Assembly (NCBI GenBank): GCA_910574255.1
Contig: CAJTAK010000001.1
Span: forward strand, 395,779-459,778
DNA from: Clostridia bacterium
GTDB taxonomy: Bacteria; Bacillota; Clostridia; Lachnospirales; Lachnospiraceae
Reading direction: 5' to 3'
DNA: 64,000 nt
Position numbers and translations under genes: made by a program. This document shows positions 1-8,784 of the stretch, one piece after another; positions within the stretch are counted from its first letter, which is position 1; every line of letters begins with the position of its first letter. The notes below the pieces were generated by a model. It worked only from the letters and a program-made list of their open reading frames with translations. It searched no databases and had not been told where the DNA came from.

Positions 1-148
1 ATTCCAGCTTCTTTAGCTTTGTAATAGCGTCACAGCCATTGGATACCAGCTCACGGAAGAAAATGTCATGATCCGAGTAGAGCCATTTCTTAATAATCGG
101 AAAAATATTTTCGCTGTTAATGGAAAGACTTCCATGCATTTCAGCCAT
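1..148 (-). CDS. htpG: HtpG (Hsp90 chaperone), N-terminal fragment
   Basis: The minus strand encodes the first 49 residues of HtpG and runs off the left edge of the window. The start is [16 protein letters not shown], followed by a [21 protein letters not shown]-type segment that matches the Hsp90 ATP-binding helix (ExxSNxxDA motif, here [10 protein letters not shown]). HtpG is a cytosolic ATP-dependent chaperone that helps refold stress-damaged proteins. An AAGGAG-like ribosome binding site lies about 8 bases before the ATG. A perfect CIRCE lies upstream at 228-254, so HrcA probably controls it. The identification is sure for the family; the rest of the gene is outside the window. Confidence 0.9.
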   Translation of the reverse strand, partial: MAEMHGSLSINSENIFPIIKKWLYSDHDIFFRELVSNGCDAITKLKKLE

Positions 149-191
149 AAATGTTCACTCCTTTTGTATTTGTTTTCGTATTCTGAGACAT

Positions 192-220
192 ATTGTAATA
201 TGAGGGAAATAAAAAGTCAA
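192..220 (-). promoter_or_regulatory. Candidate htpG promoter
   Basis: On the minus strand TTGACT (215-220) and TACAAT (192-197) are separated by 17 bases, a good sigma-A type promoter about 44 bases before the htpG start. The CIRCE lies just upstream of the -35 box. A second, weaker pair (TTTAGA/TATAGA, 16 bases apart) lies upstream of the CIRCE, which would put the operator at the start site as is usual. I cannot tell which is used. Confidence 0.55.
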
Positions 221-227
221 TAGAAAA

Positions 228-254
228 TTAGCACTCCATAGAAGTGAGTGCTAA
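228..254 (-). promoter_or_regulatory. CIRCE element (HrcA operator) upstream of htpG
   Basis: TTAGCACTC, a 9-base spacer and GAGTGCTAA form a perfect CIRCE inverted repeat. HrcA, encoded at 26710 in this window, is the repressor known to bind this sequence. Its position between htpG and the divergent operon at 548 fits heat-shock control of htpG. Confidence 0.93.
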
Positions 255-547
255 CAAATTTCTATAAACTTTCTAAAATTTTTCTAAAGTTGGAAAAAAC
301 AGGAAGTTAAAATAAACGGCTGATAATTTATGAAAAAATTAATAGAAATCCTCTGGATTTGCTTATTGGTAGGTGATATGATATAGATTAACAGCGAAAA
401 AATGAGATAAAATGCGAATGCTGTAGAAGCCTGAAAAAGGGCGTATTTGAAATGGAATATAATTGTGACAGCGCTCTTAGGAGGGCACAGAGGGCGCAAT
501 ATTGAAATAGAACCGGAAATAGAGGAATAGAACAGGAGGATAACAGG
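255..547 (+). other. Intergenic region upstream of the O-acetylation operon
   Basis: About 290 bases of AT-rich DNA. A TATAAT box is present at 458-463 but no convincing -35 box lies 16-18 bases before it. An AGGAGG-type site at about 534-539 precedes the GTG start at 548. No coding or RNA signal was seen. Confidence 0.4.
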
Positions 548-1333
548 GTGAGGCAGAGTAGGAAAGGAGCTCTGTATCTGCTTTTGGCAGTGGCCCTTAT
601 AGCTGGATATATATTAAATCTGGAGCAGAGCCGCATGGAGGGACAGGAGGATTTTCCGGCTGTGGACTGGATCCGGGAAAAGGAACAGGCTGACGTGGGA
701 GCGATTGAGCAGGCACTTCTGGTTCGGGAACAGGAGGAAGCACAGGCACTTAAGCAGGAGCTTTTAGAATCGGAGCCTGAGGAAGAAAAACCTATGGATA
801 AGCAAAGCCTTCGAAGACGCCTTGGCGCTGCTGTGATTGTAGGAGATTCTGTGGCAGAGGGATTTTTGGATTACCAGTTTTTGGAGGCGGATTCGGTGAT
901 AGCTGAGAAGGGACTGCGTGCAGATTCCGCAGGGGAAGAGATACAAAAGGCTCTGGATTTGATGCCTGCACAGCTTTTTTTGGCCATAGGGCTTAATGAC
1001 CTGGAGTATTGCAGGGGAGACAGCGAACTTTTTACCGAGCATTACAGGGAGCGGATTAAGGAGATACGGGAACAGTTTCCAGAGCTTCCCATTTATATCA
1101 ATGGGATTCTCCCCATATTGCCGGAAGCGGTGGAAGAGAAAGCAGAGCTGGGATATGTGGATAAGTTTAATGAGGCCCTTAAAAAAATGTGTGAGGAATT
1201 AGGACTTACATTTATTGACAGCAAAGATCTGCTGGAGGGCAGGGAGGAATGGTATCAGAAGGATGCCATACATCTGAAAGCACAGTTTTATCCCTTATGG
1301 CTGAATCGGATGGAGGAAACGGCAGGATTATAG
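548..1333 (+). CDS. Membrane-anchored SGNH/GDSL-type hydrolase
   Basis: A 261-residue protein starting at GTG, with an AGGAGG-type site about 8 bases upstream. Residues about 7-25 form one hydrophobic segment, so the catalytic domain probably faces outside. SGNH blocks are visible: GDSVAEG (nucleophile Ser), a block II Gly in AEKGL, GLNDLEY (GxND) and DAIHLKAQFY (DxxH). The family removes or transfers acyl groups on carbohydrates. The next genes encode DUF4358, MBOAT and DHHW proteins, so it probably belongs to an extracellular polysaccharide O-acylation machine. The stop codon directly abuts the next start (TAG ATG). The role in acylation is inferred from context. Confidence 0.8.
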   Translation: MRQSRKGALYLLLAVALIAGYILNLEQSRMEGQEDFPAVDWIREKEQADVGAIEQALLVREQEEAQALKQELLESEPEEEKPMDKQSLRRRLGAAVIVGDSVAEGFLDYQFLEADSVIAEKGLRADSAGEEIQKALDLMPAQLFLAIGLNDLEYCRGDSELFTEHYRERIKEIREQFPELPIYINGILPILPEAVEEKAELGYVDKFNEALKKMCEELGLTFIDSKDLLEGREEWYQKDAIHLKAQFYPLWLNRMEETAGL

Positions 1334-1819
1334 ATGAACAGATGGGATATGTTACTAAAGCTGGCTAAGGTATTTTTAATGGGGCTGTTAGTTGTAATGC
1401 TTGCCGGACTGATTCGGGGAAGTGCATGGAACCCGGACTTTAGCATGCTGGAAGCAGAAGTGGAAACAAATCTGGATTTGGCCCATATGCAGCAGGGGGA
1501 CGAGCAGCTTCTCAGAAGGCTCTATGGGTTAAATTCCGGAGAGCTGAAAGCATGGGTTCTTTATACAGCTCAGGATAATATGGATGTGGAGGAGCTGCTT
1601 TTGGTAGAAGCAGCCGAGGCCGGGCAGGTTACGCACATCTGTCAGGCGATAGAGAAGCGGGTGGAAACACAGAAGAATAATTTTGAGGGTTACGGCCCGG
1701 AACAGGTGCAGTTGATTGAGAAATATGTGATGAGGGAGTCAGACCCTTTCGTGCTTTTTGTAATTTCGGAAAATGCGGAGGCTGTGAAGGCCGGATTTGT
1801 AAAGGGACTGCATGAGTGA
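1334..1819 (+). CDS. DUF4358-type membrane-anchored protein
   Basis: A 161-residue protein whose ATG follows directly on the upstream stop codon, implying translational coupling. Residues about 10-28 are a single hydrophobic anchor without a lipobox Cys. The remainder is mostly helical with the pattern that I associate with DUF4358 of Lachnospiraceae, including a VLYTAQDNMDVEELLL segment, an AIEKRVETQKNNFEGYGP segment and a C-terminal hydrophobic strand. The biochemical function of the family is unknown. It sits between SGNH and MBOAT genes, so an accessory role in surface polymer acylation is plausible. The family name is from memory of sequence patterns and should be confirmed with a profile search. 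Confidence 0.65.
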   Translation: MNRWDMLLKLAKVFLMGLLVVMLAGLIRGSAWNPDFSMLEAEVETNLDLAHMQQGDEQLLRRLYGLNSGELKAWVLYTAQDNMDVEELLLVEAAEAGQVTHICQAIEKRVETQKNNFEGYGPEQVQLIEKYVMRESDPFVLFVISENAEAVKAGFVKGLHE

Positions 1820-1879
1820 AATGTACGAATGTGCTGACGGGGTAAGCATACGAAAAACCTTAAGGAAAGGCAGCAAGTC

Positions 1880-3274
1880 GTGGTTTTTAGCAGTATTTTT
1901 TTCATATTTTCATTTCTTCCGGTGACAATTGGAGTGTATTATCTGGCGCCTCACCGAATGCGCAATGGGATTTTGCTGTTGGCAAGTCTCTTTTTCTATG
2001 CATGGGGAGAACCTGTATATTTGTTTTTGATGCTGTACAGCATTTTGTTTAATTATGTGATGGGGATTGATATTGCCCGAAAGAAGGGTAGGAAGCGAAG
2101 GGCGGGCGGCAGTCTGTTTTTTGGCGTACTGGTAAACCTGCTGATTTTGGGATTTTTCAAATATTACGGATTTTTGGCGGAGAATATTCAGGCATTGACA
2201 GGATGGATGCTTCCAAAGATTTCCCTTCCGCTTCCTATTGGATTGTCCTTTTATACCTTTCAGTCTCTCTCCTATCTGATCGATGTATATCGGGGGAAAG
2301 CGCAGCATCAGAGAAATATTCTTTCTTTTGGATTGTATATTTCCATGTTTCCTCAGTTGGTGGCAGGACCTATTGTTCAGTATGCAGATATTGATGCGCA
2401 GTTAAAGAATAGGGAAGAGTCCATAGACAGATTTGGACAGGGCGTTCAGTATTTTATCTGGGGACTGGCAAAAAAGGTTCTGCTGGCCAATAATCTGGGT
2501 GTTGTCCATGAGGCGGTGACGGCCCTTCCCTCTTTATCGGTGCTTTCTGCGTGGGTGGGGGCATTTGCCTATACCTTTCAGATCTATTACGATTTCAGCG
2601 GATATTCGGATATGGCCATTGGCCTTGGGAAAATGTTCGGTTTTGAACTGAAGGAGAATTTTTCCCATCCATACTGTGCCAGAAGCATCACGGAGTTTTG
2701 GCGCAGATGGCATATTTCTCTGGGATCCTGGTTTCGGGAATATGTGTATATTCCCTTGGGAGGCAACCGGGTAGGAATCCTGCGCCATATCTGCAATTTA
2801 CTGCTTGTGTGGGCGCTGACAGGACTCTGGCATGGAGCAAGCTGGAATTTCGTAGTGTGGGGCATCTACTACGGGGCGCTTCTCATTGTGGAAAAATATC
2901 TTTTGCATCGTGTAACAGAACGGATTCCGATTATAGGGACGATTTATGCGATGCTGCTTATTCTTGTGGGCTGGGTATTCTTTTTCAGTCCAACCCTGGC
3001 AGGGGCCTTGGAATATTTGAGGGCTATGTTTGGGATGGGAGTGACAGGGATTACGGACGATGCAGGAATGTATTATCTTCTGACAAGTCTGGTTTTATTC
3101 TGGTTCTCCTGGGTATTTGCCACTCCGGCAGCTTCCCGGATAACCGGAAAGAATATGGAGAAACCAAATACATGGACGCCGCTGTTTCTTCTGGTGCATA
3201 TGGGAATTTTCTTTGTGGCTGTGGCATATTTGATTCACGATACGTATAATCCGTTTTTGTATTTTCGGTTTTAG
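1880..3274 (+). CDS. MBOAT family O-acyltransferase (AlgI/DltB-like)
   Basis: A 464-residue integral membrane protein with a GTG start preceded by an AAGGAAAGG site. It has about ten hydrophobic helices. The MBOAT signatures are clear: an RSITEFWRRWHISLGSWFREYVYIPLGG-type region near residues 270-300 (first part quoted only as ITEFWRRWHISLG) and the catalytic His in ALTGLWHGASWNF near residue 315. The family moves acyl groups across the membrane to extracellular polymers, as in alginate acetylation by AlgI. The next gene encodes the DHHW partner that usually completes the transfer. The acceptor polymer cannot be told from sequence. Confidence 0.9.
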   Translation: MVFSSIFFIFSFLPVTIGVYYLAPHRMRNGILLLASLFFYAWGEPVYLFLMLYSILFNYVMGIDIARKKGRKRRAGGSLFFGVLVNLLILGFFKYYGFLAENIQALTGWMLPKISLPLPIGLSFYTFQSLSYLIDVYRGKAQHQRNILSFGLYISMFPQLVAGPIVQYADIDAQLKNREESIDRFGQGVQYFIWGLAKKVLLANNLGVVHEAVTALPSLSVLSAWVGAFAYTFQIYYDFSGYSDMAIGLGKMFGFELKENFSHPYCARSITEFWRRWHISLGSWFREYVYIPLGGNRVGILRHICNLLLVWALTGLWHGASWNFVVWGIYYGALLIVEKYLLHRVTERIPIIGTIYAMLLILVGWVFFFSPTLAGALEYLRAMFGMGVTGITDDAGMYYLLTSLVLFWFSWVFATPAASRITGKNMEKPNTWTPLFLLVHMGIFFVAVAYLIHDTYNPFLYFRF

Positions 3275-3299
3275 GATTTTAGGAGGCTCTGGAAGAGGG

Positions 3300-4499
3300 A
3301 TGCGGAACTGGAATAAGGAGTTGAAAAATGGGTTGAGAAGGAGAAAAGAAAGAAGGCAGCTTTCGCCCTATTCCTGGCTTGGGCTGTTGTTTCTTATAAG
3401 TATTATTTCTTTTGGGGCGCTGAACCTGCTCTGTGAGGATCGGGTATTTTCCGAAGCGGAGAACCGCTATCTGGAGCAGCGGCCCAGCCTGCAGCTTTCC
3501 GGAATTATGGATGGAAAGTTTATGAGCAATTATGAAAAATATCAGACGGATCAGTTTTTTTCACGGGATGCATGGATTCAGTTTCGCTCGGCGGCAGACC
3601 GTTTCCTTGGGAAAAATGAATCCGGCGGTGTGTATCTTGGGGAAAATGGACAGCTTTATGAGAAACCGGAAAAGCTAGAGGAACAGGTATGGAGGAATCT
3701 GGATGCCATAGCAGCTTTTGCAGAGAAGCATCCAAAGACAGGCATGTATCTTCTGCTGGCTCCGGGGGCGGCCGGAGTGAATCCGGAGGGACTTCCGCCT
3801 TTTGCTCCGGTGGAGGATCAGGCGGAGCAGCTTAGCCGAATTTATTCTTATTTGGGCGGAAGGGTTCAGGTGATTCCTGTTTATAAAACATTGCGGGAGC
3901 ACAGAGAAGAATATCTGTATTATCGGACGGATCACCATTGGACGACGCTGGGAGCATGGTATGCTTTTCTTCAGGCTAATCAGGTGATGGGACTTGAAGC
4001 GGATTTGAAAATGAACGCTTATCCTGTGACAAACAGATTTAAGGGAACACTGGCTTCCAGAAGCGGTTATCAAGTTCCTTCGGATACGATCTCTGTCTTT
4101 TGGCCGGAGGAGGAAGAACGGCTTGTGGTTACTTATGTGGAGGAGCAGAAAAAGTCAGCTTCTCTGTATGCCTCAAAGAAGCTGGAGGGACGGGATAAGT
4201 ATGGGGTGTTTTTGGATGGGAATCATCCCATAGTAAGGATTCGCACTATGGCGGAAAGCCAGCGGACGCTTTTGTTGCTTAAGGATTCTTATGCTAACTG
4301 CTTTGTACCTTTTCTGACCTCATCCTTTCGGGAGATTGTATTGGTGGATCCCCGGTATTATTATGGGAACTTGAATTCGCTTTTTAAAGAACAGGAATTT
4401 ACGGATATTTTGGTTTTGTACAACCTGAATACTTTTTTGGAGGATGATGTGCTGCATTTTGTTCTTGAGGATCCGGAGGAAAATGCTATAGAAGGGTAA
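3300..4499 (+). CDS. DHHW family protein (AlgJ/AlgX-like acetyltransferase partner)
   Basis: A 399-residue protein with a positively charged N terminus, one transmembrane helix at about residues 24-44 and an exported domain. The family signature YYRTDHHWTTLGAWYAF is present near residues 203-219; Asp and His of this motif are the likely catalytic residues of an SGNH-like fold. A late LLLLKDSYANCF segment supplies the Ser-containing block. It follows the MBOAT gene by 25 bases, the usual pairing for O-acetylation of an exopolysaccharide or wall polymer. The end overlaps the convergent gene at 4486 by 14 bases. Confident for the family, open for the substrate. Confidence 0.85.
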   Translation: MRNWNKELKNGLRRRKERRQLSPYSWLGLLFLISIISFGALNLLCEDRVFSEAENRYLEQRPSLQLSGIMDGKFMSNYEKYQTDQFFSRDAWIQFRSAADRFLGKNESGGVYLGENGQLYEKPEKLEEQVWRNLDAIAAFAEKHPKTGMYLLLAPGAAGVNPEGLPPFAPVEDQAEQLSRIYSYLGGRVQVIPVYKTLREHREEYLYYRTDHHWTTLGAWYAFLQANQVMGLEADLKMNAYPVTNRFKGTLASRSGYQVPSDTISVFWPEEEERLVVTYVEEQKKSASLYASKKLEGRDKYGVFLDGNHPIVRIRTMAESQRTLLLLKDSYANCFVPFLTSSFREIVLVDPRYYYGNLNSLFKEQEFTDILVLYNLNTFLEDDVLHFVLEDPEENAIEG

Positions 4500-4989
4500 A
4501 GGCAATGTCCTGCTTTAGGAGGAACTTTTGGACCATTTGATCCCAGGATTGTTCCAGGGATTTGTCCATGGTGAAAAGAGCCAGGGATGCTGCTGTGGTG
4601 CAGAAAAGGCCGGCGGAGTCGTAGCGGATGTTCAGGATCAGGCCGTTTACATCTTTTGGGAAAAAGGGGCTTTCTGTCTGGGTCAGCAGCTTCTCGGTGT
4701 TCTCGGGGGATAGCTGGAAGGTGAAGCGGAAGCCTAAGGGCGTGCGCTTTCCCTTGATTAGTTCCAGGCAGAAGGGGCGCAGCTCCTGCCAACGGGAGAA
4801 GCGGCGGCAGCCAAGACCTAGTGACTCCTGCTCTTCTTTGGAGTAGTAGTCGGGATTAAGGTGGCCGTCGATGTGGAAGGTGTTGCAGGTGGTGACGGTG
4901 CCTTCTACTAATAGAAAGGCGTCAAATGTGGGGTGGAGCAGAAGTTTGTTCATGAAGGGTTTGATGGCTTCAATTTGCAGTGAAATCAT
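4486..4989 (-). CDS. DUF5721-like protein of unknown function
   Basis: A 167-residue soluble protein on the minus strand with an AGGAGG site 8-9 bases before the ATG. I recognise the pattern MISLQIEAIKPFMNKLL, followed by LLVEGTVTTCNTFHIDGH and SRWQELRPFCLELIKGK, as a short conserved Lachnospiraceae protein, probably DUF5721, which often lies alone next to housekeeping genes. No catalytic motif, signal peptide or membrane segment is visible. Its 3' end overlaps the convergent DHHW gene by 14 bases, with no terminator between them. The function is unknown, and the family name is from memory. Confidence 0.7.
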   Translation of the reverse strand: MISLQIEAIKPFMNKLLLHPTFDAFLLVEGTVTTCNTFHIDGHLNPDYYSKEEQESLGLGCRRFSRWQELRPFCLELIKGKRTPLGFRFTFQLSPENTEKLLTQTESPFFPKDVNGLILNIRYDSAGLFCTTAASLALFTMDKSLEQSWDQMVQKFLLKQDIAFTLL

Positions 4990-5152
4990 GGCGGGGACCT
5001 CCTGATCTTGGAAATATAGTTAATAGTATATATTGAAATGAAGGAAAATGCAATTGGGGACGGCAAAGCAGGAGAGTCTGGTATGGCAACAAAGATTTTT
5101 TTAGTCTAAGATTGGATTTAGGTCCTTATTGCTCCTTATTCTTATGAAATGC

Positions 5153-5181
5153 TTGACAAACTGCCTGATTTTGCATATTCT
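5153..5181 (+). promoter_or_regulatory. Promoter of the cysE-cysS operon
   Basis: TTGACA (5153-5158) and TATTCT (5176-5181) are 17 bases apart, a strong sigma-A type promoter. Transcription would start near 5188, at the 5' end of the T-box leader. Confidence 0.8.
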
Positions 5182-5187
5182 AAACCA

Positions 5188-5452
5188 TAGAGAGATTTGA
5201 AGAATGAAAAAGGCAGTGAACGGAAAAGTAGTCCATATTCGAGGCAGCAGAGAGGAACTGTCACCGGCTGAAAGCAGTTCTTGTCAAGGTGTGGGTGAAG
5301 TGCATCCGGGAGCAGATCCGGTGAGTGCGTAAGCATCAGCCGGGTACGTGACACGCGTTAAGTGGAAAAGGGAAAGGGCATAAGCCCTTTTAAAAGAGTG
5401 GAACCGCGGATTATTTCGTCTCTTAGAGACGGGATAGTCCGCTTTGTGTTTT
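5188..5452 (+). promoter_or_regulatory. T-box leader, cysteine-specific
   Basis: The T-box sequence TGGAACCGCGG is at 5399-5409. It overlaps the 5' arm (GCGGATTAT, 5406-5414) of a terminator hairpin whose 3' arm is ATAGTCCGC (5434-5442), followed by a T-rich run. An AGTA-containing stem I lies upstream, and a TGC triplet at 5301-5303 in the context GAAG-TGC-A is the likely specifier. TGC is a Cys codon and the next genes are cysE and cysS, so uncharged tRNA-Cys should favour the antiterminator and switch the operon on. The specifier assignment is inference; the T-box itself is clear. Confidence 0.9.
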
Positions 5453-5483
5453 CGGTCCGGATTTCTAGTAGAAGGGAGAATAT

Positions 5484-6197
5484 ATGGGTATTATTCGTTA
5501 TATTAGGGAAGAGTTTCAGGTAATTACCGAACGGGATCCAGCCATCAAAAGTCCCATGGAGGTCTTGCTATACCCAAGCTTTCGTGCTATCTTAAGTTAC
5601 AGGCTGGCCCATAAATGGTACCAGAAGGGCCACTATTTCCTTGCCCGCTGGCTGTCCCAAAGGACGGTGCGGAAAACGGGCATTGAGATTCATCCGGGAG
5701 CGGAGATTGGCAAAGGACTTTTCATTGACCATGGTTCCGGCGTTATCATCGGGGAGACTACCATCATTGGAGATAATGTGACACTCTATCAGGGCGTGAC
5801 CTTAGGCGGTACAGGTAAGGAACGCGGAAAGCGCCATCCTACCTTGCGGGATAATGTCATGGTCAGTGCAGGGGCCAAGATTTTGGGTTCCTTTACCATC
5901 GGGGAAAATTCGAAAATAGGAGCCGGTTCTGTGGTGCTCAAAGAGGTGCCGCCGAACTGCACTGTAGTAGGTGTTCCGGGCCGCATTGTGAAACGGGGAG
6001 ATGTAAAGGTGCCCCGCAGTGACATGAATCAGGTGGATCTTCCCGACCCGGTTATGGACAGTCTCACGGAGCTTCGCCGTGAGAATGCTCGGCTTCAGGC
6101 AGAATTGGCAGAATTGAAGAAAAAGAAAGAAAAAAAGGAAAAAGATAAAAAGGACAAACAAAAATCAAAGAAGGAGACGCAGAATGAAAATCTATAA
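5484..6197 (+). CDS. cysE: Serine O-acetyltransferase
   Basis: A 237-residue cytosolic enzyme that makes O-acetylserine from serine and acetyl-CoA, the first step of cysteine synthesis. It is the short bacterial form: residues about 60-175 are left-handed beta-helix hexapeptide repeats with the signatures [24 protein letters not shown] and [15 protein letters not shown]. His in IDHG is the catalytic base of the family. The ribosome binding site is AGAAGGGAG. The last 31 residues are a very Lys-rich helical tail ([17 protein letters not shown] and so on) that is absent from most CysE proteins. The end overlaps cysS by 14 bases. Control by the upstream Cys T-box is expected. Confidence 0.95.
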   Translation: MGIIRYIREEFQVITERDPAIKSPMEVLLYPSFRAILSYRLAHKWYQKGHYFLARWLSQRTVRKTGIEIHPGAEIGKGLFIDHGSGVIIGETTIIGDNVTLYQGVTLGGTGKERGKRHPTLRDNVMVSAGAKILGSFTIGENSKIGAGSVVLKEVPPNCTVVGVPGRIVKRGDVKVPRSDMNQVDLPDPVMDSLTELRRENARLQAELAELKKKKEKKEKDKKDKQKSKKETQNENL

Positions 6198-7590
6198 TAC
6201 CATAACGAAGAAAAAAGAGCCCTTTGTTCCTTTGGAGGAAGGCAAGGTTAAAATGTATGTATGCGGTCCAACAGTCTACAATTTTATCCATATTGGCAAT
6301 GCAAGACCCATGATTGTATTTGACACTGTCCGTCGTTATATGGAGCATCGGGGCTATGAGGTCAATTATGTGTCCAACTTCACGGACGTGGATGATAAAA
6401 TCATCAAAAAAGCCATTGAAGAAGGCGTATCCGCTCAGGAGATCTCCAGGCGCTATATTGCCGAGTGCAAAAAGGATATGGAGATGATGAATGTAAAGCC
6501 TGCCACCACCCATCCTCTTGCCACTCAGGAGATTGGCGGAATGCTGGAGATGATTCAGCAGTTGATTGACAAGGGCTATGCCTATGAGGTAAATGGAACA
6601 GTTTATTTCCGCACCCGGAAGTTTGCAGACTACGGAAAGCTTTCTCATAAGAACTTAGACGATCTGCGCAGCGGCAATCGTTCCCTTCTGGTATCCGGCG
6701 AGGATGAAAAGGAAGATCCTCTGGATTTCGTGCTCTGGAAGCCGAAGAAGGAAGGGGAGCCTGCATGGGAATCTCCCTGGGGAGAGGGACGTCCGGGCTG
6801 GCATATTGAGTGTTCCGTTATGTCCAAAAAATATTTGGGTGAGCAGATCGACATACATGCCGGCGGCGAGGATCTGGTATTTCCTCACCATGAAAATGAG
6901 ATTGCCCAGAGTGAGGCATGTAATGGTAAGGAATTTGCAAAGTACTGGATGCACAATGCATTTTTGAATATTGACAATAAGAAGATGTCCAAATCTCTGG
7001 GGAATTTCTTTACAGTAAGGGAGATTAGTGAGAAATACGATCTCCAGGTGCTCCGTTTCTTTATGCTCAGCGCTCACTACCGCAGCCCCTTGAATTTCAG
7101 CGCCGAACTGATGGAGGCATCCAAGAACAGCCTGGATCGGATCGTGACAGCAGCAGAGAATTTGAAGCATCTTCTGGGCGCAGCCCCAAAGGGAACTATG
7201 ACGGAGAGTGAACTGGCCCACTATGAAGCGACTGAGGAATTTGTGAAAAAATTTGACGAGGCCATGGATGATGATTTTAATACGGCCGACGCCATTGCTG
7301 CCGTATTTGAACTTGTGAAATATCTGAATACCCATACAAGCGGAGAGAACACAAAGGATTATCTGGAAAAATGTCTGGATCGTTTAAAAACTCTCTGTGA
7401 TATTTTAGGCTTGATTGTAGAGAAAAAGGCGGAACTTCTGGACGAAGATATTGAGATTTTGATTGAGGAGCGGCAGCAGGCCAGAAAAGCCAGGAACTTT
7501 GCAAGGGCCGACGAGATTCGGGGGCTCCTGCTTGAGAAAGGCATTGTGCTGGAAGACATGCGAGAGGGTGTAAAATGGAAACGGGCGTAA
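6184..7590 (+). CDS. cysS: Cysteinyl-tRNA synthetase
   Basis: A 468-residue class I aminoacyl-tRNA synthetase that charges tRNA-Cys. The HIGH motif is HIGNARP near residue 37 and the KMSKS motif is KMSKSLGN near residue 268. Zinc ligands are seen in [18 protein letters not shown] and PHHENE. Length is normal for the family. The ATG lies inside the end of cysE and the gene overlaps mrnC by 16 bases, so cysE, cysS, mrnC and rlmB are probably one transcript starting at the T-box. This order is the same as in Bacillus and many Clostridia. Confidence 0.97.
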   Translation: MKIYNTITKKKEPFVPLEEGKVKMYVCGPTVYNFIHIGNARPMIVFDTVRRYMEHRGYEVNYVSNFTDVDDKIIKKAIEEGVSAQEISRRYIAECKKDMEMMNVKPATTHPLATQEIGGMLEMIQQLIDKGYAYEVNGTVYFRTRKFADYGKLSHKNLDDLRSGNRSLLVSGEDEKEDPLDFVLWKPKKEGEPAWESPWGEGRPGWHIECSVMSKKYLGEQIDIHAGGEDLVFPHHENEIAQSEACNGKEFAKYWMHNAFLNIDNKKMSKSLGNFFTVREISEKYDLQVLRFFMLSAHYRSPLNFSAELMEASKNSLDRIVTAAENLKHLLGAAPKGTMTESELAHYEATEEFVKKFDEAMDDDFNTADAIAAVFELVKYLNTHTSGENTKDYLEKCLDRLKTLCDILGLIVEKKAELLDEDIEILIEERQQARKARNFARADEIRGLLLEKGIVLEDMREGVKWKRA

Positions 7591-8024
7591 CCAATCTGAT
7601 GGCGGATATCCACAAGGCATTTGCGTTTAAGGATGTGGATATCCGAACCTATTCGCCGCTGGTTCTGGCATACATTGGAGACGGCATTTATGAGCTGGTG
7701 ATTCGTTCCCTTCTGGTGGGGCAGGGCAATGCGCAGGCAGCCAAGCTCCACAAAAGGGCCAGTGCTCTGGTAAATGCCGGAGCTCAGGCGGCCATGGCAG
7801 AGAAGGTGAAGGAGCAGCTTACAGAGGAAGAACTGCATGTGTTTCGGAGGGGACGCAATGCCAATTCCCCTACTATGGCAAAGCATGCAACCATGTCAGA
7901 ATACCGGAGGGCTACCGGTTTTGAGGCGCTGATGGGATATCTGTATTTGGAAGGGCGGACAGAGCGGCTTCTGGAGTTGGTAAAACTGGGACTGGAGGAA
8001 GAACCATGCGATACGAAGAACTGA
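7575..8024 (+). CDS. mrnC: Mini-ribonuclease III
   Basis: A 149-residue RNase III-like catalytic domain without a double-stranded-RNA-binding domain, the hallmark of Mini-III, which matures 23S rRNA ends. The RNase III signature is seen in [20 protein letters not shown], with acidic residues Asp and Glu in place, and again in [13 protein letters not shown] with the second acidic pair. The gene lies between cysS and rlmB with overlaps on both sides, which is the conserved location of mrnC (yazC) in Firmicutes. Confidence 0.93.
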   Translation: METGVTNLMADIHKAFAFKDVDIRTYSPLVLAYIGDGIYELVIRSLLVGQGNAQAAKLHKRASALVNAGAQAAMAEKVKEQLTEEELHVFRRGRNANSPTMAKHATMSEYRRATGFEALMGYLYLEGRTERLLELVKLGLEEEPCDTKN

Positions 8025-8752
8025 CCATAGAGGGAAGAAATGCCGTTCTGGAGGCATTTCGTTCCGGAAAAACCATAGACAAGCTGTTTGTTCTGGACGG
8101 CTGTCAGGATGGGATTGTGAATACCATCAAACGGGAGGCTCGCAAGCAGGGAACCATTGTCAATTATGTGAAAAAGGAGCGTCTGGATCAGATGTCCGAG
8201 ACAGGGCATCATCAGGGCGTCATTGCCAGTGCCGCCGCCTATACTTATGCAGAGGTGGAGGATATTCTGGCAGCGGCGAGAGACAAGGGAGAGGATCCCT
8301 TTATTTTCCTGTTGGATAATATTGAGGATCCCCACAATCTGGGGGCTATTATTCGTACAGCCAATCTGGCCGGAGCCCATGGGGTGATCATTCCCAAGCG
8401 GAGAGCCTGCGGCCTGACCGCTGCAGTAGCCAGAGCTTCTGCAGGCGCCCTGAATTATACCCCGGTAGCCAAGGTGACAAATCTGGCATCTGTTATTGAG
8501 GAACTGAAAAAAGAGGGCCTTTGGTTTGTCTGCGCCCAGATGGGCGGGGAGAGCATGTATCGCATGAAGCTTACAGGACCCATTGGCCTGGTGATTGGAA
8601 ATGAGGGGGATGGCGTGGGACGGCTGATTCAGGAAAAATGCGATTTTACGGCATCCATTCCCATGCGGGGAAACATTGATTCCCTCAATGCCTCTGTGGC
8701 GGCAGGGGTGCTGGCCTACGAGATTGTAAGGCAGAGATTGCAGGAACAGTAA
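8006..8752 (+). CDS. rlmB: 23S rRNA 2'-O-methyltransferase RlmB (TrmH/SpoU family)
   Basis: A 248-residue SPOUT methyltransferase that, in the family, methylates the ribose of G2251 in 23S rRNA. It has an N-terminal RNA-binding segment beginning [12 protein letters not shown], and the three SPOUT motifs: DNIEDPHNLGAIIRTA near residue 97, VIGNEGDGVGRL near residue 197, and SLNASVAAGVLAYE near residue 227, which form the knotted AdoMet site. It overlaps mrnC by 19 bases. The start used is [12 protein letters not shown], whose ribosome binding site GGAGGAAG lies within mrnC. Assignment as RlmB rather than another TrmH member rests on gene order. Confidence 0.92.
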   Translation: MRYEELTIEGRNAVLEAFRSGKTIDKLFVLDGCQDGIVNTIKREARKQGTIVNYVKKERLDQMSETGHHQGVIASAAAYTYAEVEDILAAARDKGEDPFIFLLDNIEDPHNLGAIIRTANLAGAHGVIIPKRRACGLTAAVARASAGALNYTPVAKVTNLASVIEELKKEGLWFVCAQMGGESMYRMKLTGPIGLVIGNEGDGVGRLIQEKCDFTASIPMRGNIDSLNASVAAGVLAYEIVRQRLQEQ

Positions 8753-8784
8753 CTTCGGATACGGATTATCGGTGCAGGGACAGG

